The notes under the pieces were generated by a model. That model searched no databases. It had not been told where the DNA came from and worked only from the letters and a program-made list of their open reading frames with translations. From NCBI GenBank assembly GCA_036346375.1, contig CM070503.1, positions 2,480,001 to 2,544,000 of the forward strand: a stretch of DNA of 64,000 bases, in the 5' to 3' direction. Made by a program: the position numbers and the translations under genes. Source of the stretch: Guadua angustifolia. Its lineage: Eukaryota; Streptophyta; Magnoliopsida; Poales; Poaceae. Of the stretch, positions 46,641 to 58,513 are shown in pieces. Each line of letters begins with the position of its first letter. Position 1 is the first letter of the stretch.

Positions 46641-46915
46641 CTATTTTCGTCCATGATCGATGAAAATAGCTGCGTTAAGTTACGCGTTATATTTTCATCG
46701 GTTTAGACCGAGGAAACTAGTCTAAAAAAAATTCGAGTTACTCAGACACGATGTCTCAATTATTTTCATCAGCCTTATTAATGATATCGACGAAAATAAA
46801 AGTAATTTCGTTGGTTCCTATCTGACCAACGAAAATATTCAGTTATTTGCGTCGGTCTATTTTTAACCGATGAAAATAGTTTGAACCGACAAAAATAGTA
46901 TCGATTTCTGTAGAG
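46641..46915 (-). repeat. CACTA right terminal and subterminal repeats
   Basis: Repeated TATTTTCGTC-, CGATGAAAATA- and CGACGAAAATA-type motifs in both orientations, ending CGATTTCTGTAGAG. It mirrors the left end at 38004-38280 but is more diverged. Confidence 0.8.
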
Positions 46916-47490
46916 CTTCGCCGACGGGAGATTACAAGTAGTCTATAACTGTCACGTAGGTCTATGTTTTACGTTCAACACGGTGACCTCACTGGCAGTG
47001 GGACAACTCCGTGGTATGTGTCATTGGCTGACGTGGCTTAATTCGATCGGACAGCCGAGATTACGCGGGCTACTGATGTGGCGTCGAGCTAACGCGAAGG
47101 TTTTTGTTTTTTTTTCGGCGCATCCGAGCGAGCCGCCGCCTGCTTCTTCCCCCTCGGCCACGCCGCGCTCCCCCTGCCGCCGTCGCTCCCCCCGCCGCCG
47201 CCGTCAAGCTAACCTTCTTTCTCTCCGGTGTCCCCTTCCACCGCCGTTCCCGCCCGGCCGGCCCGCCTCCCCCGCGGCTCCCGGCGCTACCCCTAAAGTG
47301 AGGTGGGAGGAGGTGAAGCTACAGGAGCGACGTGGGAGCGCGCTATCCTGAGTGCGCTGACCAGAGCGCAGAAGCTCTATCCAAGTTTTTTCCTCCTCTC
47401 TCTTGACGCGGGATTTCCTTAGAGCAGCAGCAGCAGCCGCCGCCGCCGACGGATACCTGAGCAGCGTGACCAATCTCGCCGTCTAATTCA
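46916..47490 (+). promoter_or_regulatory. Promoter and 5' UTR region of the DOHH gene
   Basis: A 575-bp gap between the CACTA end and the DOHH start codon. The left half has CACGTAGG and TGACGTGGC, an ACGT-core motif of the bZIP type. The right half is CT- and CCG-rich as in grass 5' UTRs. No clear TATA box. The transposon end therefore lies very close to this gene's promoter. Confidence 0.5.
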
Positions 47491-50371
47491 ATGGAGTCGC
47501 CGGCGATGAAAGTTTCTTCCGCGTTCGAGTCGTCCCCGGAGATGGAGCGGTTCCTTTGCGAGCGGCTGCTGGACACGGCGCAGCCCATCGCCGAGCGCTT
47601 CCGCGCGCTTTTCTCCCTCCGCAACCTCCGCGGCGACGCTCCCCGCTGCGCCCTTCTCCAAGGTGTCATCTAATCGATTCACCCCTCTTTATCTTCTGAT
47701 GGTAGCCTTCTACGAGTGACTATATTAGGTTCCACTGCAGGAAAGTAGAAGGCTTTAGTTGCTTTGCTGCTTAGCCTCAGCGACCAGTACAAGAAATTTA
47801 AGATCTGTAGTATTTTCTGGACCCAATTGAATAGATAGCGCGGCTATTATGCTGCAATCCACTAGTTTGATGCTAGTAATATTGATGTTAGGTACTTATT
47901 CAACATAGTTGCAAGTTTCGGTGGCTTTTCTCTCTCTCTCTCTCTCTTTTGGACCCAATTCAATAACCCTCGAATCATCTACTGGTGTTGAGATGTTGGT
48001 CCCAGTGGACTTCAGCCTGTTAATAGCTTCTTCCCCTTGCTGCATATAGATCTCATGAGTCTATACTAATTGATTCTGTGTTAGTATAGGTTGTCTTATG
48101 GATCACCCTCCATGAAATCTGGTAGTTTATTTGACTAGTTGAGTAGTTTTGGCAGCTTTCACCTTTCCATTTAGTTTATGCAGGTGTCTGTCTGATAATG
48201 CTGGATAATACTAGTTTTTGGTTGGCCTAATAATAGGTTTGGACTTTGGAGGTTCTGTGTGTTAACTTTCTGCTGGTACCAGTGATTCTGGGGGATATCT
48301 CCAAAAAAATTAGCTGTGCATGCTAGCACTTACCTTTTGTATGAATAAGTAATCCTAGGATCAATATATTTGTTGTTTATGGTGCTTATCCCATATTCAT
48401 GTATAGTTTTCTTCTTGTAGGTTATTTATCTATTGCCATGTACATCGTAACTTTCTCAAAATTCTTTTGTGGGCTTCTTTCTAGATGATATCACATTAGG
48501 ATTTCTTTGTTGATGGTGCTTAATTGTGAGTCCAGTAGCAGCTGTTATTGTCTATCAATGTTTTGTTAGTCCATTACTGAAAAACTGGAAAAAAAAACCT
48601 GTATTAGAAAGTAATGGCCTAAGAAAACCTGACTTTTTTTCTGCAATGCTCAGCTGCAAGGGATTCTTCTAACTTGCTTGCCCATGAGGCTGCATTTGCA
48701 CTTGGACAAATGCAGGATGCAGAGGCTATCCCTGCATTAGAGGCAATTCTCAAAGATCTTTCGCTGCATCCAATTGTCCGCCATGAGGTAGTTACTATGG
48801 CAGTATTTAATGTTATCTGCTGCTTCTAGTGCTTTGCTATCTATTTGAGAAGTTGTATATGTTTATTGATCAGGCTGCTGAAGCCCTTGGAGCTATTGGC
48901 CTTGAGAAGAGTATTCCCCTGTTGGAGGAGAGTTTAGCAGCTGATCCTGCTGTGGAGGTACAAGAAACATGTGAGTTGGCTCTTAGACGGATAGAAGAGC
49001 AGAAGAATGTGAGTGGTGCTGAAAGCACAACCATTTCACCTTTTCTCTCAGTTGATCCAGCACTGCCTGCAAAGCAAGGACTTTTGGTAGAACAACTAAG
49101 GTATGTCTTTCAAGACCGTCCTATATGTTATCATTTTGTTTTTTATACATTGTCTTGATGTTACTAGCCGGTGAATATTTTTCAGGGAGCTTCTCCTCAA
49201 CGAGCAAGAAAGCATGTATGAACGTTATGCAGCTCTTTTTGCACTTAGGAATGATGGCAGAGATGCTGCTGTTTCTGCTATCGTTGCAGCTCTAGCTGTC
49301 AAAAGTGCACTTTTACGCCATGAGGTTTGCTTGAGCTTTAACTAATCTATGTATGCATCTTTTTTCATAAGCATAAATTATGCAAGATGGAATGTCTTGT
49401 TTTAATTTAGTCACATGTCATGTTATGATAAAGAAAGAACAAAAGCAAATCACTATGTATGCATCTTTTTTCATAAGCATAAATTATGCAAGATGGAATG
49501 TCTTGTTTTAATTTAGTCACATGTCATGTTATGATAAAGAAAGAACAAAAGCAAATCAGAGCTATCCAGTTGCACCTTCTCAATTTTCTAGTAACTAGGA
49601 TCACCAAGAAAATTATTTTATGTAAGAAGCTATCAATTTCACACTGGAAATTGGTGGTGTTTTTTCTTCCATAGAAGAAAAAAGAAGGCCAAGCGATCAG
49701 GATAGATGGCAGCATGATGTATTTTATGAAACTGCTCCAAATTCCAGAGTGCAATTTGCTTGATTTATTAATGAGGCCATCATCTCTTTCGATCAATTTG
49801 GTCCTTGAGATAACCGTTTTATGTTGTTCTTGTCATTTCAGTGCCTGTTGTTTTCTCCAATGCAATTGTTTTTTCTTCTACTGGTCTGCAGGTTGCTTAT
49901 GTGTTAGGTCAGCTGCAAAACAAATCTGCTTCAGATGCACTTTCATCTGTCCTGAAGAATGTTGATGAACACCCAATGGTCAGGCATGAAGCTGCTGAGG
50001 CCCTTGGTTCAATTGCAGGTAACTAATACCACAGGATTTGTCAGAATGCCATTTACTATCTCGAATCCATGCATACATATTTCAAAGTTCCCTCAGATTA
50101 TGCTCATGCTGTGCCGTAGATCAAGAAAGCATTGCACTTCTGGTGGAATTTGCAAAGGATCCTGAGCCTATTGTCTCCCAGAGCTGTGAAGTAGCTCTAA
50201 GCATGCTTGAGTATGAGAGATCAGGGAAGTCCTTCGAGGTAACATGCCTGGCGTGGATCAACACAAAGAACTCTTCTGGATATCAATTTACATTCATGGA
50301 AATTTTAACCTGTGTCCTTTTCCACACAGTTCCTGTTTCTACAGACTCCTCAGGTGCAGCAGGAATCCTGA
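47491..50371 (+). CDS. Deoxyhypusine hydroxylase (DOHH)
   Basis: Seven exons: 47491-47662, 48654-48787, 48874-49100, 49186-49324, 49892-50018, 50120-50238 and 50330-50371. They join in frame to 960 bp (319 aa), all with GT-AG introns. DOHH is the cytosolic di-iron enzyme that hydroxylates deoxyhypusine on eIF5A to hypusine, the last step of that modification. The protein is made of HEAT-like repeats and shows the four iron-binding His-Glu pairs at 68/69 (LLAHEAAF), 101/102 (IVRHEAAE), 223/224 (LLRHEVAY) and 256/257 (MVRHEAAE). This spacing and length match the family, so activity is expected. It starts MESPAMKVSS and ends TPQVQQES. It appears intact. Intron 4 carries a perfect 106-bp tandem duplication. 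Confidence 0.96.
49347..49558 (+). repeat. 106-bp perfect tandem duplication in DOHH intron 4
   Basis: 49347-49452 and 49453-49558 are identical as far as I can read, starting CTATGTATGCATC and ending AAAAGCAAATCA. It lies between exons 4 and 5, away from the splice sites. Confidence 0.93.
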
Positions 50372-52042
50372 GCCCAGCCAAAGATTGGCAACATCTACTG
50401 CCATACTGACCTACATATTCTGTCATCCATTTTCATAGAGAGTTCTGCTGCTTTCACTGCTTCAATGCGCAGATAATGCTGCTTACTTTTGTAAGACATC
50501 CGAGGCCAACACGAAGATGAATGTTTGGTTCCATTTTCAATTGAAGTGTATGAATTGATGAAACTTGAAATGCTGAAATGAAAATACCGGCTGAACCCTA
50601 ATCAGTGTGATGGTGCTGTCTGTTTCAATTCGTGACTATTGTACTAAGCATGGTCCTGCAAATGTTTTGACTGGGGTACTTTGCCCCCTTTTTTTAGCAG
50701 TGCTTCAATGCTTTCCCTCCTAATAAGGTTGCACAAATCTTAAAGCAAGCAAAGGGGTAAGTAATTATCATCTATTATTCATTCATGTTTTAATATTTGT
50801 GCAACTATCAAAAGAAAAGCATAGAAACACCTTTCTTTTTTTATTCTTTTAAGAATAAACCAGGAGCTACACTAAGCAGGGTTAGCAAAAAGGTCAACTA
50901 CCAGGAGCTACGGTGTTGTAAGAGTTCTGAGTGTCCTGTGTGCTCCTGTTTGCTCTAGTACATTATTCATTTGTGCAAAATTAATATGCAGGGTGGTTTG
51001 GGCTGAAAGGTCCCTGATTCATTCTCTAAGATAAACACAAAGGATGACATGAGTAACCTATCATTTAGATTTTCCTGAACACACGAGTGTTAAATGAAGG
51101 CAAGGCATAACTTTCATCCTGTAAGCAACTCTTTACAATAGCTGAGTCTGCCCTACCCTTTGCATTTCCTTTCATTCCGTAGGTTCCACACCTGTATTAA
51201 TCGAATCGATAATTTAGGTTTCTTAACTTGGAGTTTTCTAAGTCCTTGGAAATTCATAAAATATAATACTTACATAGACTATAAGATTTGGGAAGTCACT
51301 GATGAGGTCAGCAGAGCTTTATCCTAACACCACTTACGGTCTTACAATCTCTAAGAGCAGCACGCCGAAGTTATAGACACCCGACTTTTAGAAAAGATGG
51401 CCTCCCTAGCATGTTTAGGAGGAGCCGATATAATTGAAAATTTGCCACTTAAAAGATTGACTCTTTGGATATGATGCCACTTGAGCGTCCAGTGGCAAAT
51501 TTGCGAAGCACATGTTTGAAGTGGCAAATATCCAAATATCTCTCAGGAGCCATGTAGCCCCTAGTCGGACCATATCACCTGGAAAAGATTATCTTGCTCG
51601 CGCGAAATTACAGTGAATGCTTGAGCGATGATGGTCTCTTGCTCGCGCGGCGGCGGCGGTGGCCGGCGAATGCTTCGCGAAACGGTAATGTAAGGTAACC
51701 CGAGGGTCTCCTGAGAAAAGGTGCAAACTACCTCACGGGCCTCGATCTGGACCGCTAAAGATAGATCAGACGGTAAGCGGAGGCAAAAGTTTTGATCTCG
51801 ATTATCCTGCGCGCATGACCGTAACGGTGGTACTAACGCAATCCGGGGGTCTAATGCAAAAACCTCTAACCCGAGCCACGCGTCTCGATCTGGACCGCGA
51901 AATATTGATCGGGCGGCTCGGAAGGGCCGAGTGCTGCAGAATCGCATTCGGCGGGGCAGCCTATGGCCCACATGTCAGCCGGTTGCGTTGCGAAACAAAG
52001 CAGAAGCAGACCAGAGCAATCGAGACCATCATCGCATCATCC
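50372..52042 (+). other. DOHH 3' region and promoter of the next gene
   Basis: 50372 to about 50660 is the likely DOHH 3' UTR. The middle is unremarkable AT-rich DNA. From about 51600 GC rises toward the next gene's start, including CGGCGGCGGCGG near 51650. No other gene seen. Confidence 0.5.
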
Positions 52043-54794
52043 ATGGCTTCCAACGACCTCTTTGAAGGCTTGCCTCCGCCCGCCGCCGCCCCGGTCGGCG
52101 GCGGAGACCGTGCAGCCTCCCCGTCGTCGCCTCCACCGGCACAGCAGATACCGAGGCGGCCTGCGCTGAAGAGCGCCCTCAAGCGGGACAGGCCCTCCTC
52201 CTCCGACGTCACCTCCTCCTCACCACCCGCCGCCGCCGCCGCCGCCGCCACAACCCCCGCGGAGGCCGCAGCTGAAGGCCCTGGTGAGATATCTGATCCA
52301 CCACTCTCTAGGCCTTTCCAATTGGTTGCTGCTCTGCTTGGAACCGCTACTCAAATGAACCCTTCTAGTACATTAGATGGAGTTGTTGTAGATTTTAGCG
52401 CCGATTCGTTGTTGGTTCTGTACTACCTAGGAGCAATCTAGCGGAGCGGCGCTAGAGTGTCGTGGCTTGATTGCAGAATTTGGTGTGGAGATCGCGGTGC
52501 GAGCTTTGTTGGTAGTAGGGGATTAGGGTTTCCCGTTTCCCGTATCCCAGATCTAGAATAGCCTAGTTGAGCAAACTACTTCAACCTGTTGTAGAACTAG
52601 ACAAGAAAACAGATGCAACTCTTAACACTAGGGCTTACGGAAAACTCAAATACAAATAACCTCCTCTTAGTTTTCATCAGGATAGTAACATCCTCTTCTA
52701 TATGAATAGGTTTAACAGTAGAGGCAAACTTGAAATGCGACAAAAGCTGTAAAAAAAGCTAAATTAGTTCAGTCGTAATGAAGATAGGAATCTGGAGTTC
52801 TGAACCTGGTTTAGATGAGCGGTAGAGGTCCCTGTCTGATTTTTTTAGCTTGATTAATCCTTTTTTCAGCTTACTGCCAGGGTCTTCCTCTCCACCTTGA
52901 AGTAACTCAGTTGGGACTATAGTGGATCCTGGTAAAATTATTGCCAAGTACCAAGTATCAACTTTGTTCACTGAAATTTTATGTGCGTTGTTTGCAAGAA
53001 GGTATCTAGTAATGATCCATTTTTCATTAGTTATTAGTGCTGGATGTATTTGCAAAATCTGAATGTTGACTAGTGACCACTATGGCTGGCAGCCTTGTAT
53101 TAGATTACTCTTAACCCTCAAAGGTGTAACTATAAGTGACTCAGCCATCTTGTCTTATATCAGAGTTCTGTTAGCTGAATGTCTAGTTCTGTGCCTATGG
53201 CAAGATTTGTGGGTGGAAAAAAACAATGAGGCTATGCCTCCATTTGTCTCAAGGTTCTGGTTGATCCAGCTGTTTTTCAACATGTTTTCCTGATAGTTTA
53301 CAAGTAACCTTTCTATTATATTCTCTTCTCACCAAATGCTGCTAGCAATTACAGAGTTCTTTTACCTGCCTCATGGTCATGTTCTAAGATCAATATTTTC
53401 TTGCAGCTCCCGAGAAGCGTCTTCGGTTCAGAACTACTGTTGATGCATCAGAAACGCAAATCATTGAAGCTATGCAGAAGATAACTTCACACATAGGAAA
53501 CCCTTCAAAATTCAGCAAGGCATCAAAACTGGCTCTGCAGCTTATTGAGTCTGGAAGTGTCAAGCCAGGGACAACCGGTTACTTCTTTGCTATATTAGAG
53601 GCTGCAATGTCTTCACCAGGAGCTTGTAATGAGCCTTCTGTACGTGCAGATTACCAGGCATTGTTTAATGCTGCTCAGGGTGTAAGAGAGGTGAAGTTTG
53701 TGCTGTTCTTTAAACAAATAGTTGAAAAAGTCAAAGCTTTCTTCCTTTCTGTGCAGTTCTGTTAAGCTATTGTAACATTTACTTACGACTTGTGGTTGAT
53801 GCAGTTTTTCAACCAACAGCAGAAAAATCAGTTTGATATATGGGTGCTGCATGCGGTGGTGGCTAATGATCTTTTTACTGATGACAGTTTTGTGGTGAGT
53901 GTATTGTGGTGAATCACCCGTGTTGCTTATTTTCTGAATCCCAGTATGAAATCTGTATTACACTGGCATGCTACAGCTGCTGTAACCGGTATACTTGCAT
54001 GTCCTGATTGTTCCTTATGAATTTTCATTTTCTGAATGTCCATGGCACAATGCAATACTGGCCTGTGTTTTGACTACTGTACTTGCTTTTATTTTGAAGT
54101 TCTCAAAGGCTGTAGGGAAGATCAAAGATGGCATCTCAGCCCTGCCAGTGGCGACAGTAGATGATGATAACAATGAAGCAGCAGCGTCTGCGGTTGCTGA
54201 AAGCAAATCTGGCACAACAGAGAATAAAGCAGATGATAACATGCAAGCCTCCAACTCAAGAGAAGAATCCTCTGATCCTTTTGGTTTAGATGATCTCCTT
54301 GAGCACCAGTCGAAGAAATCCGAAAGGGCTCGAGAGAAAGCGGTAGCAGCTCTGAACAGAAAAGCAGATGAGGAGGAATCAAAGGGATTCCTGAAGTCAC
54401 AGCGAGAGGCCCTTCTGAAATGTCTAGAAATAGCTGCTCGGCGCTATAGGATAGCATGGTGAGTTATCTGACGAAATGCCACGTGTTACTAACCATATAC
54501 TGCAGTCTAAATTCTCTCGTGCTTGTCAGGACGCAGACTGCCATTGACATCTTTGCCAAGCATGCTTACGACAACGTGAAACGATTCACAAAGCAGCAGA
54601 GGGACGCCATCGAGAAGCTGTGGAGTTCGATCAAAGAGCAGCAGATCCGACGGAAGCAGGGCAAGTCGGTTAGCGGGAAGCTTGATGTGAACGCCTTTGA
54701 GTACCTCCAGGAGAAGTACTCCCACGAGAAGATCAGCATTCGGCACTCTGTAGGTGGTGGGGGCGAACGGCGTGCCACCCAGTGGCTCGGTTAA
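52043..54794 (+). CDS. Conserved plant protein of unknown function, 412 aa
   Basis: Five exons: 52043-52283, 53407-53690, 53805-53894, 54100-54458 and 54530-54794. They join to 1,239 bp, all with GT-AG introns. I do not recognise the family. The N-terminus (1-80) is a disordered Pro/Ala/Ser stretch with a basic patch RRPALKSALKRDRP. Residues about 85-215 look helical and globular (FRTTVDASETQIIEAMQKIT, then LALQLIESGSVKPGT and DIWVLHAVVANDLF). Next come an acidic Ser/Asn-rich linker and a charged probable coiled coil (HQSKKSERAREKAVAALNRK). The C-terminal block 310-412 is rich in Lys, Arg and Gln (FTKQQRDAIEKLWSSIKEQQ, ending ATQWLG). No signal peptide or membrane segment. Composition suggests a nuclear or cytosolic adaptor; this is inference. 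I start at MASNDLFEG because upstream codons look like 5' UTR. Confidence 0.85.
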
Positions 54795-55524
54795 GTGGGC
54801 AAGCTGCTGCCTGCGTAAGCCGGCTCTCCCTGGTGTAGTCTGATGATGCACGATCGTTCACCTGGGAAAACAGCAAGGTGTGAGTGATTGATTCCACAAC
54901 GACGGCGTTCATCTGAGGTGTTGGGGTCCATGGACTTCTGTGTAGGGTGTAAGTAATATAACATGGATGATGCAATGCGTTGCTTACTTCAATGCCAAGC
55001 ATGCGATTTATACTTTGATATTCCTGTACGAGTGTTTGCCATCTCCATTCTTATGATCTCATCTGGGTTGTAATCTTGTTACGTAATGTAGAACCTACCT
55101 CCATGATTTACGCTATCTGCTCGTGCAACCGTGTGCGTGTGCCGTTGCACGTGCGGATTTCTTTTCGTCGTAACTGCTAGTTGGGCAATCGTTTCGCTGC
55201 TATAAGCATGTGAAGTGTTTGTGCAGCAGCATTTTGATTACTAGGATGGTAAATTTGTGAGGTGCTTGTTTGACTCTTTGTACCCTTGGAAGTTGGAGTG
55301 AAGGCTTCCGTGGACCGTAATAGCTTCGCCGGCCCTGCCGTCTTGTCGAAATGCAAGCACCGGACTGTTAATGATCATAAATGTTCGTCTTCTCAGAATC
55401 TCAGAGAAGAGAAGACCAGCATGCTAGGAAAGGAAGGACGCAGAAAACGAGGAGGCAGAGAACGAGACGACCTGAACCCGAACCCGGAGAAGAGAAGAGA
55501 AGAGAAGCAAAGCAAGCAAACTAA
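54795..55524 (+). other. 3' UTR and intergenic DNA
   Basis: The likely 3' UTR extends to about 55100 (GTTGTAATCTTG context). After that there is no gene. A purine-rich AGAAGAGAAG stretch precedes the next MITE. Confidence 0.5.
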
Positions 55525-55755
55525 GGGCCTGTTTGTTTCAGTTTTGGATTCTCTAAAAGCTGATTCTGGATTGTGGTTGTGGAGAAGCTGATTCTCCAAA
55601 AGCTGGAATCTAAAAGCACATATGAAGTGGATTGTGGATTCTAGTGTATATGGGTGGACTGGATTCTGAGAATCGGATTCTAGAATCAGGCTGTTTGTTT
55701 CTGATTCTACTTTTGGGACCAGAATCCAGAATCAAAAGCTGAAACAAACAGTGTC
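55525..55755. mobile_element. Tourist-like MITE (TAA target)
   Basis: 231 bp starting GGGCCTGTTTGTTTCAG and ending CTGAAACAAACAGTGTC, flanked by TAA on both sides (55522-55524 and 55756-55758). The interior repeats GATTCTGGATT and GAATCCAGAATC words as inverted subrepeats. Confidence 0.85.
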
Positions 55756-56027
55756 TAAAACCAAAGAGAGAGAAACGAAAAGATGAGTCTAAGGCTAACC
55801 ATGAGTTAATCGGCGGCGGCGTTGTCATCTCGCAATGGATTACTACTAGAGATTAATATACTGCGAGGGCCGGATAAATCCAGCGGCAGGTGGTGGAGAG
55901 AGACGAGCCGTCGACCATGCAGAGTGCGGCCGTTCGGCGGGAAATGCTTTCTTTATGCTACCAGTACGTAGTACATGCACAGCTCACCTGAACTAATTTT
56001 TCAATTCACTCCGATTGATTGATTGAT

Positions 56028-56277
56028 ACTCCGTCCGTTTCTTAGCTTTAAAATTTTATTTTTAAATACATATTATATTACAATTTTTAATATTCTTTTT
56101 TACTATTTTTTCTTTCTTTACACTTTCTCCTCAGCTATTTCTAATACCATTTACTATCATCGACTAAAGTAGAACACTCTATTTAAAGACATAATGAAGA
56201 GATATATAGTACATATAGTTTTTTATAGATATAATTTGATGAAAATGCAAAAATCTAGAATCAAGCGAAGTAGTACC
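56028..56277. mobile_element. Possible Stowaway-like MITE
   Basis: TACTCCGTCCGTTTCTTAG on the left, and on the right GAATCAAGCGAAGTAGTA, whose complement is TACTACTTCGCTTGATTC. The AT-rich interior has no gene. The right terminus is diverged. Confidence 0.5.
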
Positions 56278-56353
56278 TCGCTACTATCCAGTGGCGGACG
56301 CACGAGGGTGCATGAGGGGGCTAGTGCACGGTGTGCACCCCCTCTACCCCGTC

Positions 56354-56763
56354 TAGAGGTGGAAAAAAACTCGAAACTCGTGAGTTAAATGAGTACTCGC
56401 AAACTCGGTTTGAACTCGTTCCTTAATGAGTTGAGTCGAGCTATGATTTGAACTCGTTTATATAACAAGTTAAATGAGCAACTCGCAAGTTTAACGAGTC
56501 CTCCAAGTCGTCAAGTATAGCTGTATATATATGAGGTGAGGATGATAACATATATCATACAGTATAGTCTCAACAGCAATCCTCCTCTCAGATGGCAATG
56601 TCGAATTTAACGAGTTTAACTAGCCAACTCAGAAGTTTAACGAGTCGAGCCAAGCTGAGGTTTGAGCTCGTTAAGATAACGAGTCGAGTCGAGCCGGCTT
56701 GTTATCTTAATGAGTTATCGAGCCGAGTCGAGTCGAGCCGAGTTGGCTCGTTATCCACCCCTA
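56354..56763. mobile_element. hAT-type MITE with 8-bp target duplication
   Basis: 410 bp starting TAGAGGTGGA and ending TCCACCCCTA, flanked by a perfect 8-bp duplication ACCCCGTC (56346-56353 and 56764-56771). An 8-bp duplication and short inverted ends are hAT hallmarks. The interior is filled with the words AACGAGT, GAGTCGAG and ACTCGTT in both orientations, which are probably transposase-binding subterminal repeats. It is non-autonomous. Confidence 0.9.
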
Positions 56764-56771
56764 ACCCCGTC

Positions 56772-58500
56772 GCACCCCTCGAAACCACATAGGATCATCA
56801 CAATTTCTTTGCTGCTATGCGGTGGCAGAGCACCGACTGTCGCCCGCAGACAGGAGGACTAAGGAGGAGCAAGCGAGCAAGAAGCTCTAGGGGAGCGCCT
56901 GAGCGGGAACTGGCCAAGCCAGAGAAGGGTGGTTCAAGAAGAGAAGGACCGCGTCTAGCCATCTATGGTTCGGGATCGACTTCGAGTCCAGGTGTGGTTG
57001 CATCAGACCACACTAGCCAACTAGACATAATCTCTCACTTAAACCTAAACTCAAATCAATCCCTATTCGCCCATTCCCTGATTCTCCAATCCTCAGATCC
57101 CTAAGCCATCGTCCATTATCGAGCGAGAGGATTCACTGAGTGAAGAAGAGGCATCGGGCTCGATCACCATCTCCACTGAGCGTGGAGTGAAGGAGAGCTG
57201 GAGGTGCTATAGCCTACGGGTAGAGAAGGGGCGCTAGAAGCCACGCGGAGGCCGTGTGAAGGAGGACTGCCCCCACCATGCCGGGTGGAGGAGGGGCGAT
57301 GCGTCGGGCGTTGGGTGGAGGAGGGGTGTCGGCTCGTCGGCCTTGCCGTCGCCACATCGGGTTTGGGCGCTAGGACAGGGCATGAGGGGAGGGACGAGAC
57401 ATGTGGGTGAAGGAGGGGTGGGGTGCAGGCCGCTGGATTGGGGCAATGAGGGGAGGAGCGTGTCGATCGTCGGCAGGAAGCGAGTAGAGGCGCAGAGGGA
57501 GCTGTGAGACGCTCAGGAGGAACCGACGAAGAATGAGGAGTTCGACTGGGAGGGATAGAGGATAAGGTAAGTGTGTAAGTTTTTTATTTTTTAATTTTAA
57601 TTATTTGTTGATTAGTAAAATGTAAAATCGATACAATATCACTGTATAATTGCATATAAGATTATTGATTGATTAGTAAATTTAAAATATTGGTTGATTA
57701 GTAAATTATTCTCTAGTATAGTCTCAATTTATTATAGATTCTATAAAATATATTGTAAATCCATAAAAGATGGGCAAACGAATCTTGCACAACTATTTCT
57801 CGAACAATCCAAATGCAAGTATTGATAATAAAACAATCATAGATCATTTCCAAAAGATGAAATCTCATAGAATGGACTTGCCTTTCTGTTTTGGTCATAG
57901 CTAGTTGTTTTGCGGTACGTTGCATTTCATTTCAATGTTTGTAATTACTCATGTTTTTCTAATTATCTCACTAATTTAGCTATTTTTGTTCTACAAATTT
58001 CTACTCGCACGTATATATGGACATTCAAGGTGTTATATTCATCGACAAAGTATCTTAGATGTATTTTACATTTTTACTTTGACTCTTGTTTATTTACATA
58101 TGAATTTGATCGTGCTAAGTATTTCGATTTTCATGCATTTTAGTATGGTTTTTTCTATTAGCAGACCCCACAAGCAACTCCATTATTTTTATCCTACGTA
58201 GGCCATTGCTGCCATCCTCTTTTCTTTGTCTCAGCTAGCATTCCTGTGCAGTTGCAACTAGCTAGTGTATATCCGTCTACTCCATGACAAAAAAAAGATC
58301 AAACATCACAAATCACATGGCCATCCTACCCATCCCATGCGTGAACTAGTCGCAGTATATTTTAAGCTACAGGTGGGGTGCCATAAGCAAAGACGGGTCC
58401 TTCCATTCAACGAAGCATTAACACGTTTGCTCCCTTCGAACCAGACACCCTACCCTACTTGTCTGCACCTCCTCCTAGTCATCTTCTCCTACTTCTTCAC
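56772..58500. other. Intergenic DNA upstream of the LBD gene
   Basis: 56800-57530 is GC/purine-rich with GGAGGAGGGG and GGGTGGAGGAGGGG repeats; frames on both strands are low-complexity and not called. 57570-58500 is AT-rich, probably distal promoter of the LBD gene. Confidence 0.5.
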
Positions 58501-58513
58501 CAGCTGAGCTATC

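Larger units (their letters stand above)
38004..46915. mobile_element. CACTA-like element with nested insertions
   Basis: The left end begins CACTACAGGAATC and the right end reads GATTTCTGTAG AG, an imperfect reverse complement. Both ends are packed with the same subterminal motif, TATTTTCGTCGGC and its complement, which is how CACTA (En/Spm) elements bind their TNPA protein. Between them lie CLASP-like exons, a MULE-type MITE, a Tourist-type MITE and a truncated Ty3 element. No CACTA transposase was seen, so it is non-autonomous. A 3-bp target duplication is expected, but GGT (left) and CTT (right) do not match. Either the right terminus is decayed or the two ends come from two related elements. 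Confidence 0.72.

Noticed and set aside
46224..46706. Short plus frames in the GC-rich block before the CACTA right end
   Set aside because: Overlapping Gly/Arg-rich frames without start context or domain.
51815..52042. Upstream in-frame extension of the 412-aa protein
   Set aside because: It looks like 5' UTR. The residues before MASNDLFEG are Cys/Arg-rich and not protein-like, and the downstream Met has normal context.
52284..52441. Read-through of exon 1 of the 412-aa gene ending in LYYLGAI
   Set aside because: It follows a GTGAGA donor, and splicing at 52283 to 53407 restores a long conserved-looking frame. Intron retention is the only alternative.
57164..57507. Pro/Ser/His-rich frames on both strands
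   Set aside because: They arise from GGAGG and GGTGG simple repeats.
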